Below are positions 9,352-19,020 of a stretch of DNA of 43,445 nucleotides, piece after piece. How positions within the stretch are numbered: the stretch's first letter is position 1; every line of letters starts with the position of its first letter. This stretch comes from Desulfuromonas sp. SDB (GTDB taxonomy: Bacteria > SDB-A): assembly GCA_001412365.1 (NCBI GenBank), contig LKUE01000391.1, positions 1 through 43,445 on the forward strand. The letters are read 5' to 3'. The notes under the pieces are model-generated. The model saw only the letters and a program-made list of their open reading frames with translations, was not told where the DNA came from and searched no databases. Both the position numbers and the translations under genes were made by a program.

Positions 9352-10482
9352 GTGAAGAAAATTTTATTTACCTCTGAATCTGTCTCCGAAGGACATCCCG
9401 ATAAAATTTGTGATCAAATTTCAGACGGGATTTTAGATTCAGCTTTAGATCAAGACAAGGAAAGCAGAGTAGCCTGTGAAGTATTTACCACTAATGGCTT
9501 GGTTCTGGTGGGAGGTGAAATAACCACCAATGGATTTATTGATATTCAGAATATTTCCCGGGAAATCATCAAAGATATCGGTTACACCAATCCCCAATAC
9601 GGTTTTGACTATGAATCCTGTGCGGTTTTAGTTTCTATTCACTCCCAGTGTCCTGATATTGCCATGGGAGTAGATACAGGAGGAGCGGGGGACCAGGGTA
9701 TGATGTTTGGCTTTGCCTGCAGGGAAACTCCTCAGTTAATGCCCCTGCCCATAATGTTAGCCCACCGAATTGTCAAAACTCTGGCTCAGTATAGAAAATC
9801 CAGGGAAATCTGTTCGTTGAGACCGGATAGCAAATCCCAAGTCACCGTTGAATACCAGCAGGGTAAACCGGTTCGAATTGATGCAGTGGTAGTTAGCACT
9901 CAGCATGACCCGGATATGAGTGAAGATAGAGTAAAAGAAATTATTATAGATGCGGTTATCCCAAAATGCATTGATGATGAGATGGTTGATGATAACACCA
10001 AGTATTATATAAATCCAACCGGGAGATTTGTAATGGGAGGACCAGCTGCGGATACCGGATTAACCGGAAGGAAAATCATGGTGGATACCTACGGTGGTTA
10101 TTCCAGGCATGGGGGAGGAGCATTTTCAGGCAAGGATCCTTCCAAGGTGGACCGCAGCGCAGCCTACATGGCTCGTTATTTGGCAAAAAACATTGTGGCT
10201 GCGGAGTTGGCGGAGAAATGTGAAATTCAACTGGCTTATGCCATAGGAGTAAAAGAACCGGTTTCGGTCATGGTGGATACTTTTAATACCGGAAGTATTG
10301 CTGATGTGGAGATTTCCAAATTAATCAGAGAAAAAGTGGACTTGACCCCGGGAGGCATTATCCAGCGGTTCCAGTTGAAAAGACCGATCTACAAAGCTAC
10401 CTCGGTATACGGGCATTTCGGCAGAGAAGAACCTAATTTTCCCTGGGAATTAACTGATCTGGTTAATGAATTTCAGGCTTAA
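9352..10482 (+). CDS. metK: S-adenosylmethionine synthetase
   Basis: This 376-residue protein makes S-adenosylmethionine from methionine and ATP. It contains the signature regions [26 protein letters not shown] and [19 protein letters not shown], which hold the ATP, metal and phosphate ligands. Length is close to the usual 380-400. The start is GTG with AGGGAGGAAA just upstream. Only 9 bp separate it from the preceding gene, so there is no room for a SAM riboswitch here. The 3' end overlaps the ORF of the following histidine kinase by 17 bases. Assignment is secure. Confidence 0.96.
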   Translation: MKKILFTSESVSEGHPDKICDQISDGILDSALDQDKESRVACEVFTTNGLVLVGGEITTNGFIDIQNISREIIKDIGYTNPQYGFDYESCAVLVSIHSQCPDIAMGVDTGGAGDQGMMFGFACRETPQLMPLPIMLAHRIVKTLAQYRKSREICSLRPDSKSQVTVEYQQGKPVRIDAVVVSTQHDPDMSEDRVKEIIIDAVIPKCIDDEMVDDNTKYYINPTGRFVMGGPAADTGLTGRKIMVDTYGGYSRHGGGAFSGKDPSKVDRSAAYMARYLAKNIVAAELAEKCEIQLAYAIGVKEPVSVMVDTFNTGSIADVEISKLIREKVDLTPGGIIQRFQLKRPIYKATSVYGHFGREEPNFPWELTDLVNEFQA

Positions 10483-12055
10483 AAACGTGAATTATGCATC
10501 TTATGTAAGAATATTTTTAATAATTCTAACTTTTGGACTAGCCCTGGTAGCCTTATCCGGAATTATGGTTACGGACAGGGCAATTCATCTGAATGAGGAG
10601 ATTGCCAGATTTTCCCTGGATGTAGATGCTGATCTGCTGCAGGAATTGATCTTATCCGGGGCAGTTGATGATCTATCGGATTTCAGAGGAATTTTTGATT
10701 TTGTGGCAATCCAACCAGTTGATTCGGTGCCTGAAAATATGATTACCTCAAATCTGATTTTATCTGATGGTTCGGAAGTGGTGGTTGGACGTTCCTACCC
10801 TTTAGTGGATCAATTGAGAATTTATAAAAATTTACTATTGTTTACCTTGATCATCGTGGTGATTTTAGAAATTATTGCCATAACCGTTTTCACCAAAGAA
10901 AAGGTGATGAAGCCTTTTGAGTTGATGGGTAAGATTACCGGCGCAGATCCCACTCCGGACAGCTTGGTGATAAAATTGGAAAAAATGGTGGAAGATCTGA
11001 GAGAGAACAAAGCTGAGCTGGAACTGTTATACCATCAAGAACAGTATAAAGTGGTAAATATAACTGCCCGTAGCGATTCAATACTGGATAATCTCCGGGT
11101 GGGGGTAATGGATATTGATAAACAGGGTAAAATTTCCCGGGGCAATACTGCCCTTAAAGAAATTTTCCCCCAGTTGCCCCTTAATGATGGAATCAATTAT
11201 GACCGGACCGATTTGCCCGGAGTGCTCATTGATTTAATCAGGCAGGTTTTTCAGCAAGGACAAACGAACTCCGCCCGGATTAATTTAGAAGACCGGATTA
11301 TTGATGTAGTGATTTCACCGGTAAAGGTAGAGCAGGAATTTGCAGGGGTGTTTCTTTCCGTTTACGATATTTCCGAGGCAGTTTACCTGGAACGAATATT
11401 GATGACCAAGGAAAAGCTTCAATCTTTCGGGGAGATGTCTGTAGGGATGGCTCATGAATTCAGAAATTCGGCAGGGGTTATTTTAGGAACAGCAAAACTG
11501 CTGGATAAAAAGTACGACCGGGAAGCTGTTCAGATATTAATTGATGAGACTAATTCTTTGTTGTCAACTATGGAGAAGTTTTTGGAGGTGGTCAAAAAAC
11601 AGGAATTAAAGTTCGAGGAATTTTCCATTAAAAATTTAACTGATGAAATTGCAAAAAACTATCAATGGCAGTTTCACACTGATATCAAAGTTGATCAGAT
11701 ATACGGGGACCGGGTGCTGTTGAGAAGAGCAATAATTAATTTAATAAAAAATTCATTGGAAAATAAAAGCAGTCCTCAGGATATTTTAATAATGGCGGAA
11801 CAGGATGATAATTGGTTTAAACTGGAAGTTTCGGATAAGGGGACCGGACTTAGTGAAAAGGATATTGAAAAAGTAAAAACTCCCTTTTATTCTACTAAGA
11901 GTAATGGGCTCGGATTGGGCTTATCCATCGTGGAAAAGATAATGGATTTGCATCAGGGGACTTTACAAATTATGCCGATTTTACAACAAAATGAAGTAAA
12001 GGGGACCAAGATTATATTGAGGTGGAGAAAACGTGGCAGAGATATTAATAGTTGA
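10466..12055 (+). CDS. NtrB-like sensor histidine kinase
   Basis: This 529-residue kinase has two membrane segments (about 10-30 and 113-135) flanking an ~80-residue periplasmic sensor region. Then come a linker helix, a PAS-like domain (about 200-300) and a HisKA box with phospho-acceptor His near residue 330 in MAHEFRNS. The HATPase domain shows an N-box ([10 protein letters not shown]) and G-boxes ([21 protein letters not shown]). Architecture and the adjacent NtrC-type regulator place it in the NtrB/AtoS/ZraS-like group. The ATG lies inside the 3' end of metK and lacks a clear ribosome binding site. An in-frame GTG at 10487 is an alternative. The signal it senses is not evident. Confidence 0.88.
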   Translation: MNFRLKNVNYASYVRIFLIILTFGLALVALSGIMVTDRAIHLNEEIARFSLDVDADLLQELILSGAVDDLSDFRGIFDFVAIQPVDSVPENMITSNLILSDGSEVVVGRSYPLVDQLRIYKNLLLFTLIIVVILEIIAITVFTKEKVMKPFELMGKITGADPTPDSLVIKLEKMVEDLRENKAELELLYHQEQYKVVNITARSDSILDNLRVGVMDIDKQGKISRGNTALKEIFPQLPLNDGINYDRTDLPGVLIDLIRQVFQQGQTNSARINLEDRIIDVVISPVKVEQEFAGVFLSVYDISEAVYLERILMTKEKLQSFGEMSVGMAHEFRNSAGVILGTAKLLDKKYDREAVQILIDETNSLLSTMEKFLEVVKKQELKFEEFSIKNLTDEIAKNYQWQFHTDIKVDQIYGDRVLLRRAIINLIKNSLENKSSPQDILIMAEQDDNWFKLEVSDKGTGLSEKDIEKVKTPFYSTKSNGLGLGLSIVEKIMDLHQGTLQIMPILQQNEVKGTKIILRWRKRGRDINS

Positions 12056-13358
12056 AGATAAAAAAAATCTTCGCAAGATGCTGAAGATAGCTTTGGAGGC
12101 AGAAGGTTTCAATGTCCAGGAAGCTGGAGGAATCACTCAGGCAAAGCAGTATCTGCATAAATTTGTACCGGAAGTTATGGTGGTGGATATTCGTCTTCCT
12201 GATGGCAATGGGCTGGATCTTCTGGATTTTCTAAAAAAGGATATATCGGATATCATCATCATCGTTATGACTGCGTATGGAGATATTCCCATGGCTGTTT
12301 CCGCCATAAAAAAAGGGGCTGATGATTTTCTGCCCAAGCCTTTTGATCCTGACGATCTCACTGAGGTTATCCACCGGGAGATAAACAAGAAGTGGCTATA
12401 TCGAAAACACCGTGAATTGATGGAAAAAAGCGATTTATTGGAACCGGTAGGCAAATCTAAAATGTGGAATGATTTAATGGAGCTGGCGGGAAAAGTTGCT
12501 CCGGTAGATACCACTATACTGCTGATTGGGGAAACCGGCAGCGGAAAAGAGGTATTAGCCAGGAAAATTCATCAACTCAGTCCTAGGAATAAAGCTCCCT
12601 TTATCCCTGTAAATTGTGCAGCCATACCTAAAGATTTGGTGGAAAGTGAACTTTTCGGAGCGGAACCTGGAGCTTTCACCGGAATTGACAAAGTTAGAGT
12701 GGGTAAATTTGAATCAGCTGACCAGGGAACCATATTTCTTGATGAAATTGGAGATCTTTCCCTGGCTGCCCAGGCAAAAATACTGAGGATACTGGAAACC
12801 AAAGAAATTCAAAGATTGGGCTCCTCTAAGATTAAAAAAATTGATGTCCGCATTATTGCCGCAACCAATAAAAATTTAGAACTGGATAAAAACTCAAATC
12901 AGTTTAGGGAGGATCTGTATTTCCGTATTTCCGTATTCCCTATTACCATTCCCCCCCTGCGGGAAAGAATAGAGGATATCCGTCCGTTGGTGGAACATTT
13001 TTTAATTAAAATAGCGGCTAAACTTAATTTAGCTGAAATCCCCTGCATTGATGAAACGGTTTGGCCGAAGTTAATCAATTATTCCTGGCCGGGCAATGTT
13101 CGTGAATTAGCCAATGTCCTGGAAAGAGCGGTGATATTATCCTCGGGAAGTGAATTAACTCAGGATAAAATATTAATCCCGGATAATACCGGGCAATTTG
13201 ATGTCAGTCTGGTGGAGCAGGCAAAGTTCATCAAGGAAAAAGAAATGATAATAAAAGCTTTAAATCAGACCGGGGGAAATAAAACAAAAGCAGCAAAAAA
13301 ACTGGGCATCAGTTATCGGACCTTGCTCAATAAAGTAAAAAAATATAAAATAAATTAA
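12033..13358 (+). CDS. NtrC-family sigma54-dependent response regulator
   Basis: This 441-residue regulator has a receiver domain with phospho-acceptor Asp52 (VDIRLPDG), an AAA+ sigma54-activating domain and a C-terminal Fis-type helix-turn-helix (NKTKAAKKLGISYRTLLNKV). The AAA+ domain shows Walker A GETGSGKE, Walker B TIFLDEIGD and the arginine-finger region. The sigma54-contacting L1 loop reads GAFTGI instead of the usual GAFTGA. The start is GTG with a GAGGTGGAG ribosome binding site, overlapping the kinase gene by 23 bases, so the pair is co-expressed. It would be phosphorylated by the upstream kinase and activate sigma54 promoters. Its targets are unknown. Confidence 0.93.
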   Translation: MAEILIVEDKKNLRKMLKIALEAEGFNVQEAGGITQAKQYLHKFVPEVMVVDIRLPDGNGLDLLDFLKKDISDIIIIVMTAYGDIPMAVSAIKKGADDFLPKPFDPDDLTEVIHREINKKWLYRKHRELMEKSDLLEPVGKSKMWNDLMELAGKVAPVDTTILLIGETGSGKEVLARKIHQLSPRNKAPFIPVNCAAIPKDLVESELFGAEPGAFTGIDKVRVGKFESADQGTIFLDEIGDLSLAAQAKILRILETKEIQRLGSSKIKKIDVRIIAATNKNLELDKNSNQFREDLYFRISVFPITIPPLRERIEDIRPLVEHFLIKIAAKLNLAEIPCIDETVWPKLINYSWPGNVRELANVLERAVILSSGSELTQDKILIPDNTGQFDVSLVEQAKFIKEKEMIIKALNQTGGNKTKAAKKLGISYRTLLNKVKKYKIN

Positions 13359-13442
13359 GATAAATATTGATTTTATAATTATTTACTGATAAAAATTAAA
13401 ATTAGTTTTTATAAATTTTAGTAAGAATTACAGGAGAAAAAT

Positions 13443-13634
13443 ATGTCATATAAGTGTGAAATATGTGGTAAAAGTCCTTCTATAGGAAACAATGTAAGCC
13501 ATGCTAACAACAGGACAAAAAGAAGATTTTTGCCTAATTTACAGAAAATTAGAGTGAAGCTTGATTCCGGTGCAGTAAAAAAGATGAAAGTCTGTACTTC
13601 CTGTATTAAATCAGGCAGAGTGAAAAAACCTTAA
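13443..13634 (+). CDS. rpmB: Ribosomal protein L28
   Basis: This 63-residue protein matches bacterial L28, including '[20 protein letters not shown]'-like core residues. Two CxxC pairs (CEIC near the N terminus, CTSC near the C terminus) mark the zinc-binding form, whose four Cys ligands normally make cells dependent on zinc for this copy. The ATG has a CAGGAGAAAAAT ribosome binding site. It is separated by 84 bp of AT-rich sequence from the response regulator and so probably has its own promoter; a TTGATT hexamer upstream is suggestive only. Confidence 0.93.
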   Translation: MSYKCEICGKSPSIGNNVSHANNRTKRRFLPNLQKIRVKLDSGAVKKMKVCTSCIKSGRVKKP

Positions 13635-13668
13635 TTTTCTAATCATACCTTTATCAGGAGGGTGATGA

Positions 13669-15141
13669 ATTACTGCTGGACACAAACTTTTTACAGTTAG
13701 TGTAATATTAATAACTGTAGAATTTGTTCTGTTGTTATTTGTTTCTCTATCCTGTCAGCATACCGGTGCATTGGTTAGAACAGAAAATAACCTTGCCCCC
13801 CATGAATCTGAGATCAGTTATTCCCAGGAGAATTTAGTGGGAAATTCACCTTCCCTTCCTGATCGATCCATTCAACCGGATTCAGAGGATAACTTCTCTC
13901 AACATCAATCTACACCAGGATTATCCGCTGAAAGCTTAGATTATGAAATAGATATAAAAAATAATTTTGAAAAATTAGCGGGGTGGGAACAACTCAAATT
14001 AACCGCTTCAATTCATCTGATCAAAGGAAATAATAGACAGACCTTGCCCGGTTATTTTTTAAACCATCCTCAATCCGATAATTCCGATTCAGGACAGTAT
14101 TACTATCATCAGGGAAGCAGTGCGGACAGCAGTCAAAACCAATCTAGATCTTTTTCCCAGGACTCATCGTTCTCCGCGCCCTGTTCCTCTTCCCCTGAAT
14201 ATACTGATCTGCCTTCTTTAAGCTCAGGTCTGAAACATACAATTTCCTGCTGTGTCCGGCAGTATATCCTGGGAGTAGTTAACAGCTATAAAATAATAGA
14301 ATATATACCCGGAGACAGTGCAATTCCGCTGACTATTTCCCCCCCTCCCCTTTGCACTGTTCCCAGTTTTGCTCAGTTTGAAATCCTGCCCACTCCGGAT
14401 CCCAAAAAAGTTATTATTTTTCTAAGTTCCACTGACAGCCTGGTTTATGATTTTAATCCCGGGGGGGGTACTTTGGAAATCCCGGATATTGAGTTTGACT
14501 ACCTTCCGGTCCGGATGGAAGTTAGAGCCCCTCAACTTACCGAAGTATTTAACTTTGTCCTCTATTCGGAAAGATGGATTGAAATATTTTGTGATTATGA
14601 TATTCAGTGTGCGGTGATGTGGGAAGGAGCCAGACCCAGAATATGGACTGTAGTTACTACCGGAAAGTCAAACTGGACCCGGGCGGAGCATTGCCGGATT
14701 ATGAACAAGGAGCCGGTAGCTTATTTTGTTCTGGATAGATCTCCGATGAGATGGTGGATGGGTATCCAGAATGTTCATGGAACTCAAAATGGAACCCATG
14801 CCCCCCTTTCCGGCACTTGGTGGAGATTAGGAAGACAGGGCAGCCATGGGTGTGTGCGTAATCCCTTTGCCGAAAAATTTTATCAACTGATGGAAGTTGG
14901 AGATAGGGTGGAAGTGTATTACCGTCACAGTGAGGGTTTTAACATCACTGAAATTAATCCCGCCTGGAGGTATTTGAGGTTTGACCTGCTGGAGGAAATT
15001 GAGGACAGCTCAGATCTAAAACAATATGTACACAGAGCTTCTGAAATTCTTATGCCCATTTACCAGGAAAAGTTAGCCAAAGCTTGGCAGGAAGACAGTG
15101 TTAACTGCAATCAGACTGCTGAATATCAAAATCATCCCTAG
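13669..15141 (+). CDS. Lipoprotein-like L,D-transpeptidase (YkuD), ATT start or 5' frameshift
   Basis: The C-terminal part carries a YkuD L,D-transpeptidase domain with NVHGTQ and the catalytic SHGCVR (Cys near residue 395). Such enzymes make 3-3 crosslinks in peptidoglycan or attach lipoproteins to it. The preceding ~150 residues are Ser/Pro-rich and look disordered. The ORF track begins at a TTG (13732), inside what is clearly a signal peptide. Reading upstream in frame adds 21 residues giving a basic N terminus, a hydrophobic core and VSLSC, a lipobox-like end. The only start with a good Shine-Dalgarno (AGGAGGG, 6-base spacing) is ATT at 13669. An ATG four bases earlier is out of frame, so a one-base indel is the alternative. 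The family is secure; the start is not. Confidence 0.8.
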   Translation: MTAGHKLFTVSVILITVEFVLLLFVSLSCQHTGALVRTENNLAPHESEISYSQENLVGNSPSLPDRSIQPDSEDNFSQHQSTPGLSAESLDYEIDIKNNFEKLAGWEQLKLTASIHLIKGNNRQTLPGYFLNHPQSDNSDSGQYYYHQGSSADSSQNQSRSFSQDSSFSAPCSSSPEYTDLPSLSSGLKHTISCCVRQYILGVVNSYKIIEYIPGDSAIPLTISPPPLCTVPSFAQFEILPTPDPKKVIIFLSSTDSLVYDFNPGGGTLEIPDIEFDYLPVRMEVRAPQLTEVFNFVLYSERWIEIFCDYDIQCAVMWEGARPRIWTVVTTGKSNWTRAEHCRIMNKEPVAYFVLDRSPMRWWMGIQNVHGTQNGTHAPLSGTWWRLGRQGSHGCVRNPFAEKFYQLMEVGDRVEVYYRHSEGFNITEINPAWRYLRFDLLEEIEDSSDLKQYVHRASEILMPIYQEKLAKAWQEDSVNCNQTAEYQNHP

Positions 15142-15188
15142 CCCAGTATTTACTTAACCGGCTATTTTTATCTAAAGTAAGGGATGAA

Positions 15189-15794
15189 TTAAGCAGAGCA
15201 GATGATATTTTTTAAAATATCATAAACCGGACTGTCAGAAGATAATTCAGGATGAAAAGTTGCCCCTAACACATTTTTTTGCTTAACCAGCACGGGTTCC
15301 TTATTACACCGTGCTAATATTTCCACCTCTGCTCCAACTTCAATAATTTTTGGGGCGCGGATAAATACTCCTTCACTGTGGCGGTGGGATGTATATTTTT
15401 CAGCTGATTCAGTATAATTGATTGTCTGGATAGATGAATCAACCTGCCTCCCGTAAGCATTTCTCTGAGTAGTGATTTCAATAAAATTCCAAGGCTCAGC
15501 CAGACCGGGATTGATTATTTTTTTAGATAGAAGTATAGCCCCGGCACAAGTTGCCAGAAAGAAAACTCCTTGCTCCCAGAGTTTTTCCAGTGATTTTCTT
15601 AATCCGGATAATTCAGCCAGTAAGTGGATTGTGGAAGATTCCCCCCCCGGTATGATTACTAGATCTAATTTTTCAGGCAGGTCGTAAATATCTCTGATCA
15701 GAAACAGGTTGGACCGGGGAAAAGCTTCTGAAATTTTCTGGCGGTGGGAGTTAAAATTACCCTGAATTGCAATTAATCCGGTATTAATTACCAA
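15189..15794 (-). CDS. pdxT: PLP synthase glutaminase subunit
   Basis: This 201-residue class-I glutamine amidotransferase supplies ammonia to PdxS for pyridoxal 5'-phosphate synthesis. It has the PdxT motifs GGESSTI, the nucleophile in LATCAGA and the catalytic His/Glu in FHPEL. The TTG start overlaps the end of pdxS by seven bases, giving a coupled pdxS-pdxT unit. The ribosome binding site (AGGGG directly upstream) is poor, consistent with coupling. The gene converges with the L,D-transpeptidase gene across a short gap. Confidence 0.94.
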   Translation of the reverse strand: MVINTGLIAIQGNFNSHRQKISEAFPRSNLFLIRDIYDLPEKLDLVIIPGGESSTIHLLAELSGLRKSLEKLWEQGVFFLATCAGAILLSKKIINPGLAEPWNFIEITTQRNAYGRQVDSSIQTINYTESAEKYTSHRHSEGVFIRAPKIIEVGAEVEILARCNKEPVLVKQKNVLGATFHPELSSDSPVYDILKNIICSA

Positions 15795-16663
15795 CCCCTG
15801 TTTTGAATGATATCCTGTTTATCCATTTTAGAAGTATCAATCCCCCTCATTTCTTCACCCAGTTGGGATGATATCTCCGCTAATTTTTCAGGATCATTAT
15901 AATGGGTTACTGCGAGGACAATAGCTTTTGCCCTTGCTTCAGGATCCTGGGATTTAAAAACACCTGAACCCACAAAAACTGATTCAGCTCCTAACTGCAT
16001 CATCAATGCGGCATCAGCGGGACTGGCAACCCCTCCTGCGGCAAAATTGGGAACAGGCAGTTTTTTTTCTTCAGCCACCATCTTAACCAAAGCATAAGGT
16101 GCCTGCAGCTGTTTTGCTTCAGCCATCAATTCATCGCTGCGGAGGGTGGCAAGCTTTCTTATCTCCTGCTGTACTGATCTCATGTGCCTTACTGCATGAA
16201 TGATATCTCCGGTTCCCGCTTCTCCTTTAGTTCTGATCAGAGCAGCTCCTTCTGCTATTCTCCGCAACGCTTCCCCTAAGTTTCTTGCTCCGCAGACAAA
16301 GGGCACTTTAAAATCAAACTTGTAAACATGATTTTGGTCATCGGCAGGAGTCAGTACTTCGGATTCATCAATGAAATCTACTCCCAATGCCTGTAAAATT
16401 TGAGCTTCGGCAAAATGCCCAATCCGGCATTTAGCCATCACCGGTATGTCCACTGCTGCCATGATATCTTTGATTTTTTGGACATTGGCCATACGGGCTA
16501 CTCCTCCTGCTGCCCTGATATCTGCGGGTACTCTTTCCAAAGCCATAACTGCTACTGCTCCTGCCTGTTCAGCGATTTCAGCTTGTTCAGCATCAGTTAC
16601 ATCCATAATAACTCCGCCTCTAAGCATATCTGCAAGTCCTATTTTTAATCTTAGGTCAGTCAT
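15788..16663 (-). CDS. pdxS: PLP synthase subunit PdxS
   Basis: This 291-residue TIM-barrel enzyme condenses ribose-5-phosphate, glyceraldehyde-3-phosphate and ammonia into pyridoxal 5'-phosphate. Highly conserved stretches are visible: [11 protein letters not shown], the catalytic Lys in [10 protein letters not shown] and the second Lys in [10 protein letters not shown]. Length matches the family. The ATG follows GGGAGGATATC, a strong ribosome binding site. Its AT-rich upstream region is shared with the divergent DUF89 gene, so both may be driven from the same ~100 bp. PLP from this pathway would serve TrpB2, encoded about 18 kb away. Confidence 0.96.
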   Translation of the reverse strand: MTDLRLKIGLADMLRGGVIMDVTDAEQAEIAEQAGAVAVMALERVPADIRAAGGVARMANVQKIKDIMAAVDIPVMAKCRIGHFAEAQILQALGVDFIDESEVLTPADDQNHVYKFDFKVPFVCGARNLGEALRRIAEGAALIRTKGEAGTGDIIHAVRHMRSVQQEIRKLATLRSDELMAEAKQLQAPYALVKMVAEEKKLPVPNFAAGGVASPADAALMMQLGAESVFVGSGVFKSQDPEARAKAIVLAVTHYNDPEKLAEISSQLGEEMRGIDTSKMDKQDIIQNRGW

Positions 16664-16764
16664 GATATCCTCCCTTGTATTATTTCCAGATTAATATTAT
16701 ATATAATTTTATTGAAAATAAAATAATATAATTAGATTTAAACATAATAACTAGGAAAATATTA

Positions 16765-17634
16765 CTGAAAACATATTTTGACTGCATACCTTGTTTTTTC
16801 CGGCAGGGGTTAAATGCCTGTAAAACCGCCGGGGTTAATGATGAGGTTAAAAGGCTGGTGCTTAATGAACTGGGGAGGCTGTTGCCTCAAATGGATATTA
16901 AATCTTCTCCTCCCCATTTAGCAATGGCTGTATACGGATTGGTGGAAAAATATGCAGGTATAAATCCGTTCAGAGAAGAAAAGAAAAAAGCCAATAAAAT
17001 TGCTTTGAACATTTATCCCCAACTGGTTGAAATGATCAGAAGAAGTTCTGATCCTCTGCTTACTGCATTGAAGATTGCTGCAGTGGGAAATATTATTGAT
17101 CTGGGAGCTTATGATTTTGATATTGAAAATTTTGACTTGATTGAAGAAATTAATAAACATTTAGCTATGGATTTTTATACCCATAATCTGGTGGAGTTCC
17201 AAGCTGACCTTGAAACTGCCCAAACAATTTTATACATTGGGGATAATGCCGGTGAAATTGTATTTGACAAAGCACTGATAAAATTACTCCGGAGCAGGGA
17301 TAAAAAGATAATATTTGCAGTCCGGGGCAAGCCAGTAATAAATGATGTGACTTTAGAAGATGCTGAACAAGTTGGCATTGGACAATATGCTGAAGTAATT
17401 GACAGTGGAGTTCCTGCCCCCGGTTGTATTTTATTTCTCTGCTCACAGGAGTTTCAACAATTATTTCAACATTCGGATTTGGTGATTTCCAAAGGACAGG
17501 GAAATTTCGAAGCTTTGGATAATGCCCCCCGTTCGGTTTATTTTTTGTTTAAAGTAAAATGCAAGGTGCTTTCCACCAATCTATCCGTTCCTCAGGATTC
17601 CATGGTTTTCATAAAATCAAATCTGAAATCATGA
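16765..17634 (+). CDS. DUF89 damage-control phosphatase, CTG start
   Basis: This is a DUF89/ARMT1-like metal-dependent phosphatase, a family that removes phosphate from damaged or excess sugar- and cofactor-phosphates. Motifs include GDNAGEIVFDK, GKPVINDVT and DLVISKGQGNFE. The ORF track starts at GTG 16858, but the same frame continues upstream and encodes KTYFDCIPCFFRQ, the characteristic DUF89 N terminus with its CxxC pair. The only sensible start for it is CTG at 16765, with TAGGA eight bases upstream. This gives 289 residues, the usual family length. No ATG, GTG or TTG exists between that point and the upstream stop. Either CTG is used, or a single base is wrong in the sequence. Confidence 0.85.
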   Translation: MKTYFDCIPCFFRQGLNACKTAGVNDEVKRLVLNELGRLLPQMDIKSSPPHLAMAVYGLVEKYAGINPFREEKKKANKIALNIYPQLVEMIRRSSDPLLTALKIAAVGNIIDLGAYDFDIENFDLIEEINKHLAMDFYTHNLVEFQADLETAQTILYIGDNAGEIVFDKALIKLLRSRDKKIIFAVRGKPVINDVTLEDAEQVGIGQYAEVIDSGVPAPGCILFLCSQEFQQLFQHSDLVISKGQGNFEALDNAPRSVYFLFKVKCKVLSTNLSVPQDSMVFIKSNLKS

Positions 17635-17758
17635 TTTCTTAAAATTCTTTCATTACCAGGCAAACAGGTTATATATTATTATATCCGCCTTATGAAATTT
17701 ATAAATTTTCCGCGGTTTTACGGTTATATGTAAAAAATGAAAGTACTGCCTGATCTTA

Positions 17759-18850
17759 TCACAGGGGGGACAGGAGGGAAGAATCAGGCAGATAGTAGTA
17801 GATATGTCCGCCCCGGTCAAGGTAGTCGGAAAAAATCTGTTTAAGCCAGAGCAGCCCCTGGTGATCTAAATACAATAAGGGATGCTCGATGAATAAACAA
17901 TCTGAATTAATTTCCAGGGCAATTAAATAAGTTAATTTTCTCCGTTCACCGCCGGATAAACTGAGAGGGCTCCGTTCATTAAAATCCTCGGGGATGCCGG
18001 CAGATAGAGCTTTTTCCATGAAAGCATTTATTAAGATGCCCGACCAGGCGAGTTCTTCAGTTAAGTTGTTGAAATAAAAATAATTTTCGGCAAAATAAGG
18101 AAGATATTGAATTTTACTCCCCCTCCGGATTAATTCTGCTTTGAGTTCATAAAGTTCTTTCCTGGTGCGAATATGGTGGAAATTATTCAGATCACTAAAA
18201 TCTACAGGGGATTTAAACAGGGGTTCGGCAAATTCAATGTTGTGCTCATGAACCTGCAAATGTTTTATGTTACAATGGTTTACCAGCTGGGGATATTGAG
18301 TTATAAATAAACTTCCCCGGTGGCAGTTAAATACTGAGCGGATAAACTTCTTTCTGTGCTCAGCACCTAAAAGAACCAGGACTTCATCAAAAATTAAAAA
18401 TTCTTTACCCGCTGCTAGCAGGGAAGCAGTGAGGGTGTTTAAATTGTCCAACATCATCTCATCTCGGTTATCACCAGCTTTAATATCCCATTCCCTGATT
18501 AATTTATCTAATATTTTTTTTCCGTCCCCTGGCTTGATTCCTCGGTTTTCCAGGCTGAATATTATTTCCTGGACCGGATCATCAAACAGTCTCTGATTAT
18601 TTAAATTTTGTTTTATCAGTCCGAATTTTGAAACCAGGCAGAGGGGATCATCAATTACTGCTCCCCCTAATTTTATAGTTCCCTGCTGGGCACAACGGTA
18701 TCCTGATAATATCTCCGCCAGGGTGGTTTTTCCGGAACCAACTGCGCCGGTGAGTACGTAGTGATCATCTAAGTCCAAAATCAAATTCAGCCGGTCCAGG
18801 ATGACTTTATCATCAAAACCATAACTGAGATTATTTATGTTTAATTTCAT
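17759..18850 (-). CDS. Fused double ABC ATPase, EcfA/CbiO-like, one complete site
   Basis: This 363-residue protein holds two ABC-type halves. The N half has Walker A GAVGSGKTT (about residue 35), an ECF-like Q-loop region ending NNQRLFDD, and Walker B FLIFDE, but its signature is replaced by a degenerate 'LNTLTAS'. The C half (about 210-363) has no Walker A and a degraded Walker B (LFIEHP), yet keeps a perfect signature SLSGGERRK near residue 298. Together they could form exactly one complete ATP site: N-half Walker A/B plus C-half signature. The resemblance is to the EcfA1/A2 pair of energy-coupling-factor vitamin or metal transporters. No EcfT or S-component gene is nearby. The start is ATG; no operon partner is present. 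Confidence 0.78.
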   Translation of the reverse strand: MKLNINNLSYGFDDKVILDRLNLILDLDDHYVLTGAVGSGKTTLAEILSGYRCAQQGTIKLGGAVIDDPLCLVSKFGLIKQNLNNQRLFDDPVQEIIFSLENRGIKPGDGKKILDKLIREWDIKAGDNRDEMMLDNLNTLTASLLAAGKEFLIFDEVLVLLGAEHRKKFIRSVFNCHRGSLFITQYPQLVNHCNIKHLQVHEHNIEFAEPLFKSPVDFSDLNNFHHIRTRKELYELKAELIRRGSKIQYLPYFAENYFYFNNLTEELAWSGILINAFMEKALSAGIPEDFNERSPLSLSGGERRKLTYLIALEINSDCLFIEHPLLYLDHQGLLWLKQIFSDYLDRGGHIYYYLPDSSLLSPL

Positions 18851-18934
18851 AACTATGTGTTTAAATCTATTAAATCCTGATTATGATTTTAATGGACAGT
18901 GATATTTTAACCAGGCATAATGAAAAATTATATC

Positions 18935-18954
18935 TGCAAACTGATGCAAACTGA
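18935..18954. repeat. Perfect tandem 10-bp repeat upstream of guaA
   Basis: TGCAAACTGA occurs twice head-to-tail in the 170-bp intergenic region between the divergent ABC gene and guaA. A 10-bp period is close to one DNA helical turn, which would place two protein contacts on the same face. A regulatory role is inference. Nothing else convincing was seen in this gap; no purine-riboswitch core was recognised. Confidence 0.5.
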
Positions 18955-19020
18955 AGGATATTAAAATTCATAAACTGACCGGAAAACAAAATTGATATCC
19001 TCACCGCTGGATTTAACTAT

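Noticed and set aside
15133-15186. Possible bidirectional terminator between the L,D-transpeptidase and pdxT
   Set aside because: CATCCC/GGGATG and TTACTT/AAGTAA can pair, but an 11-base bulge and a 19-base loop make it weak.
18851-19020. Purine riboswitch upstream of guaA
   Set aside because: No conserved purine-aptamer core or three-way junction could be recognised.
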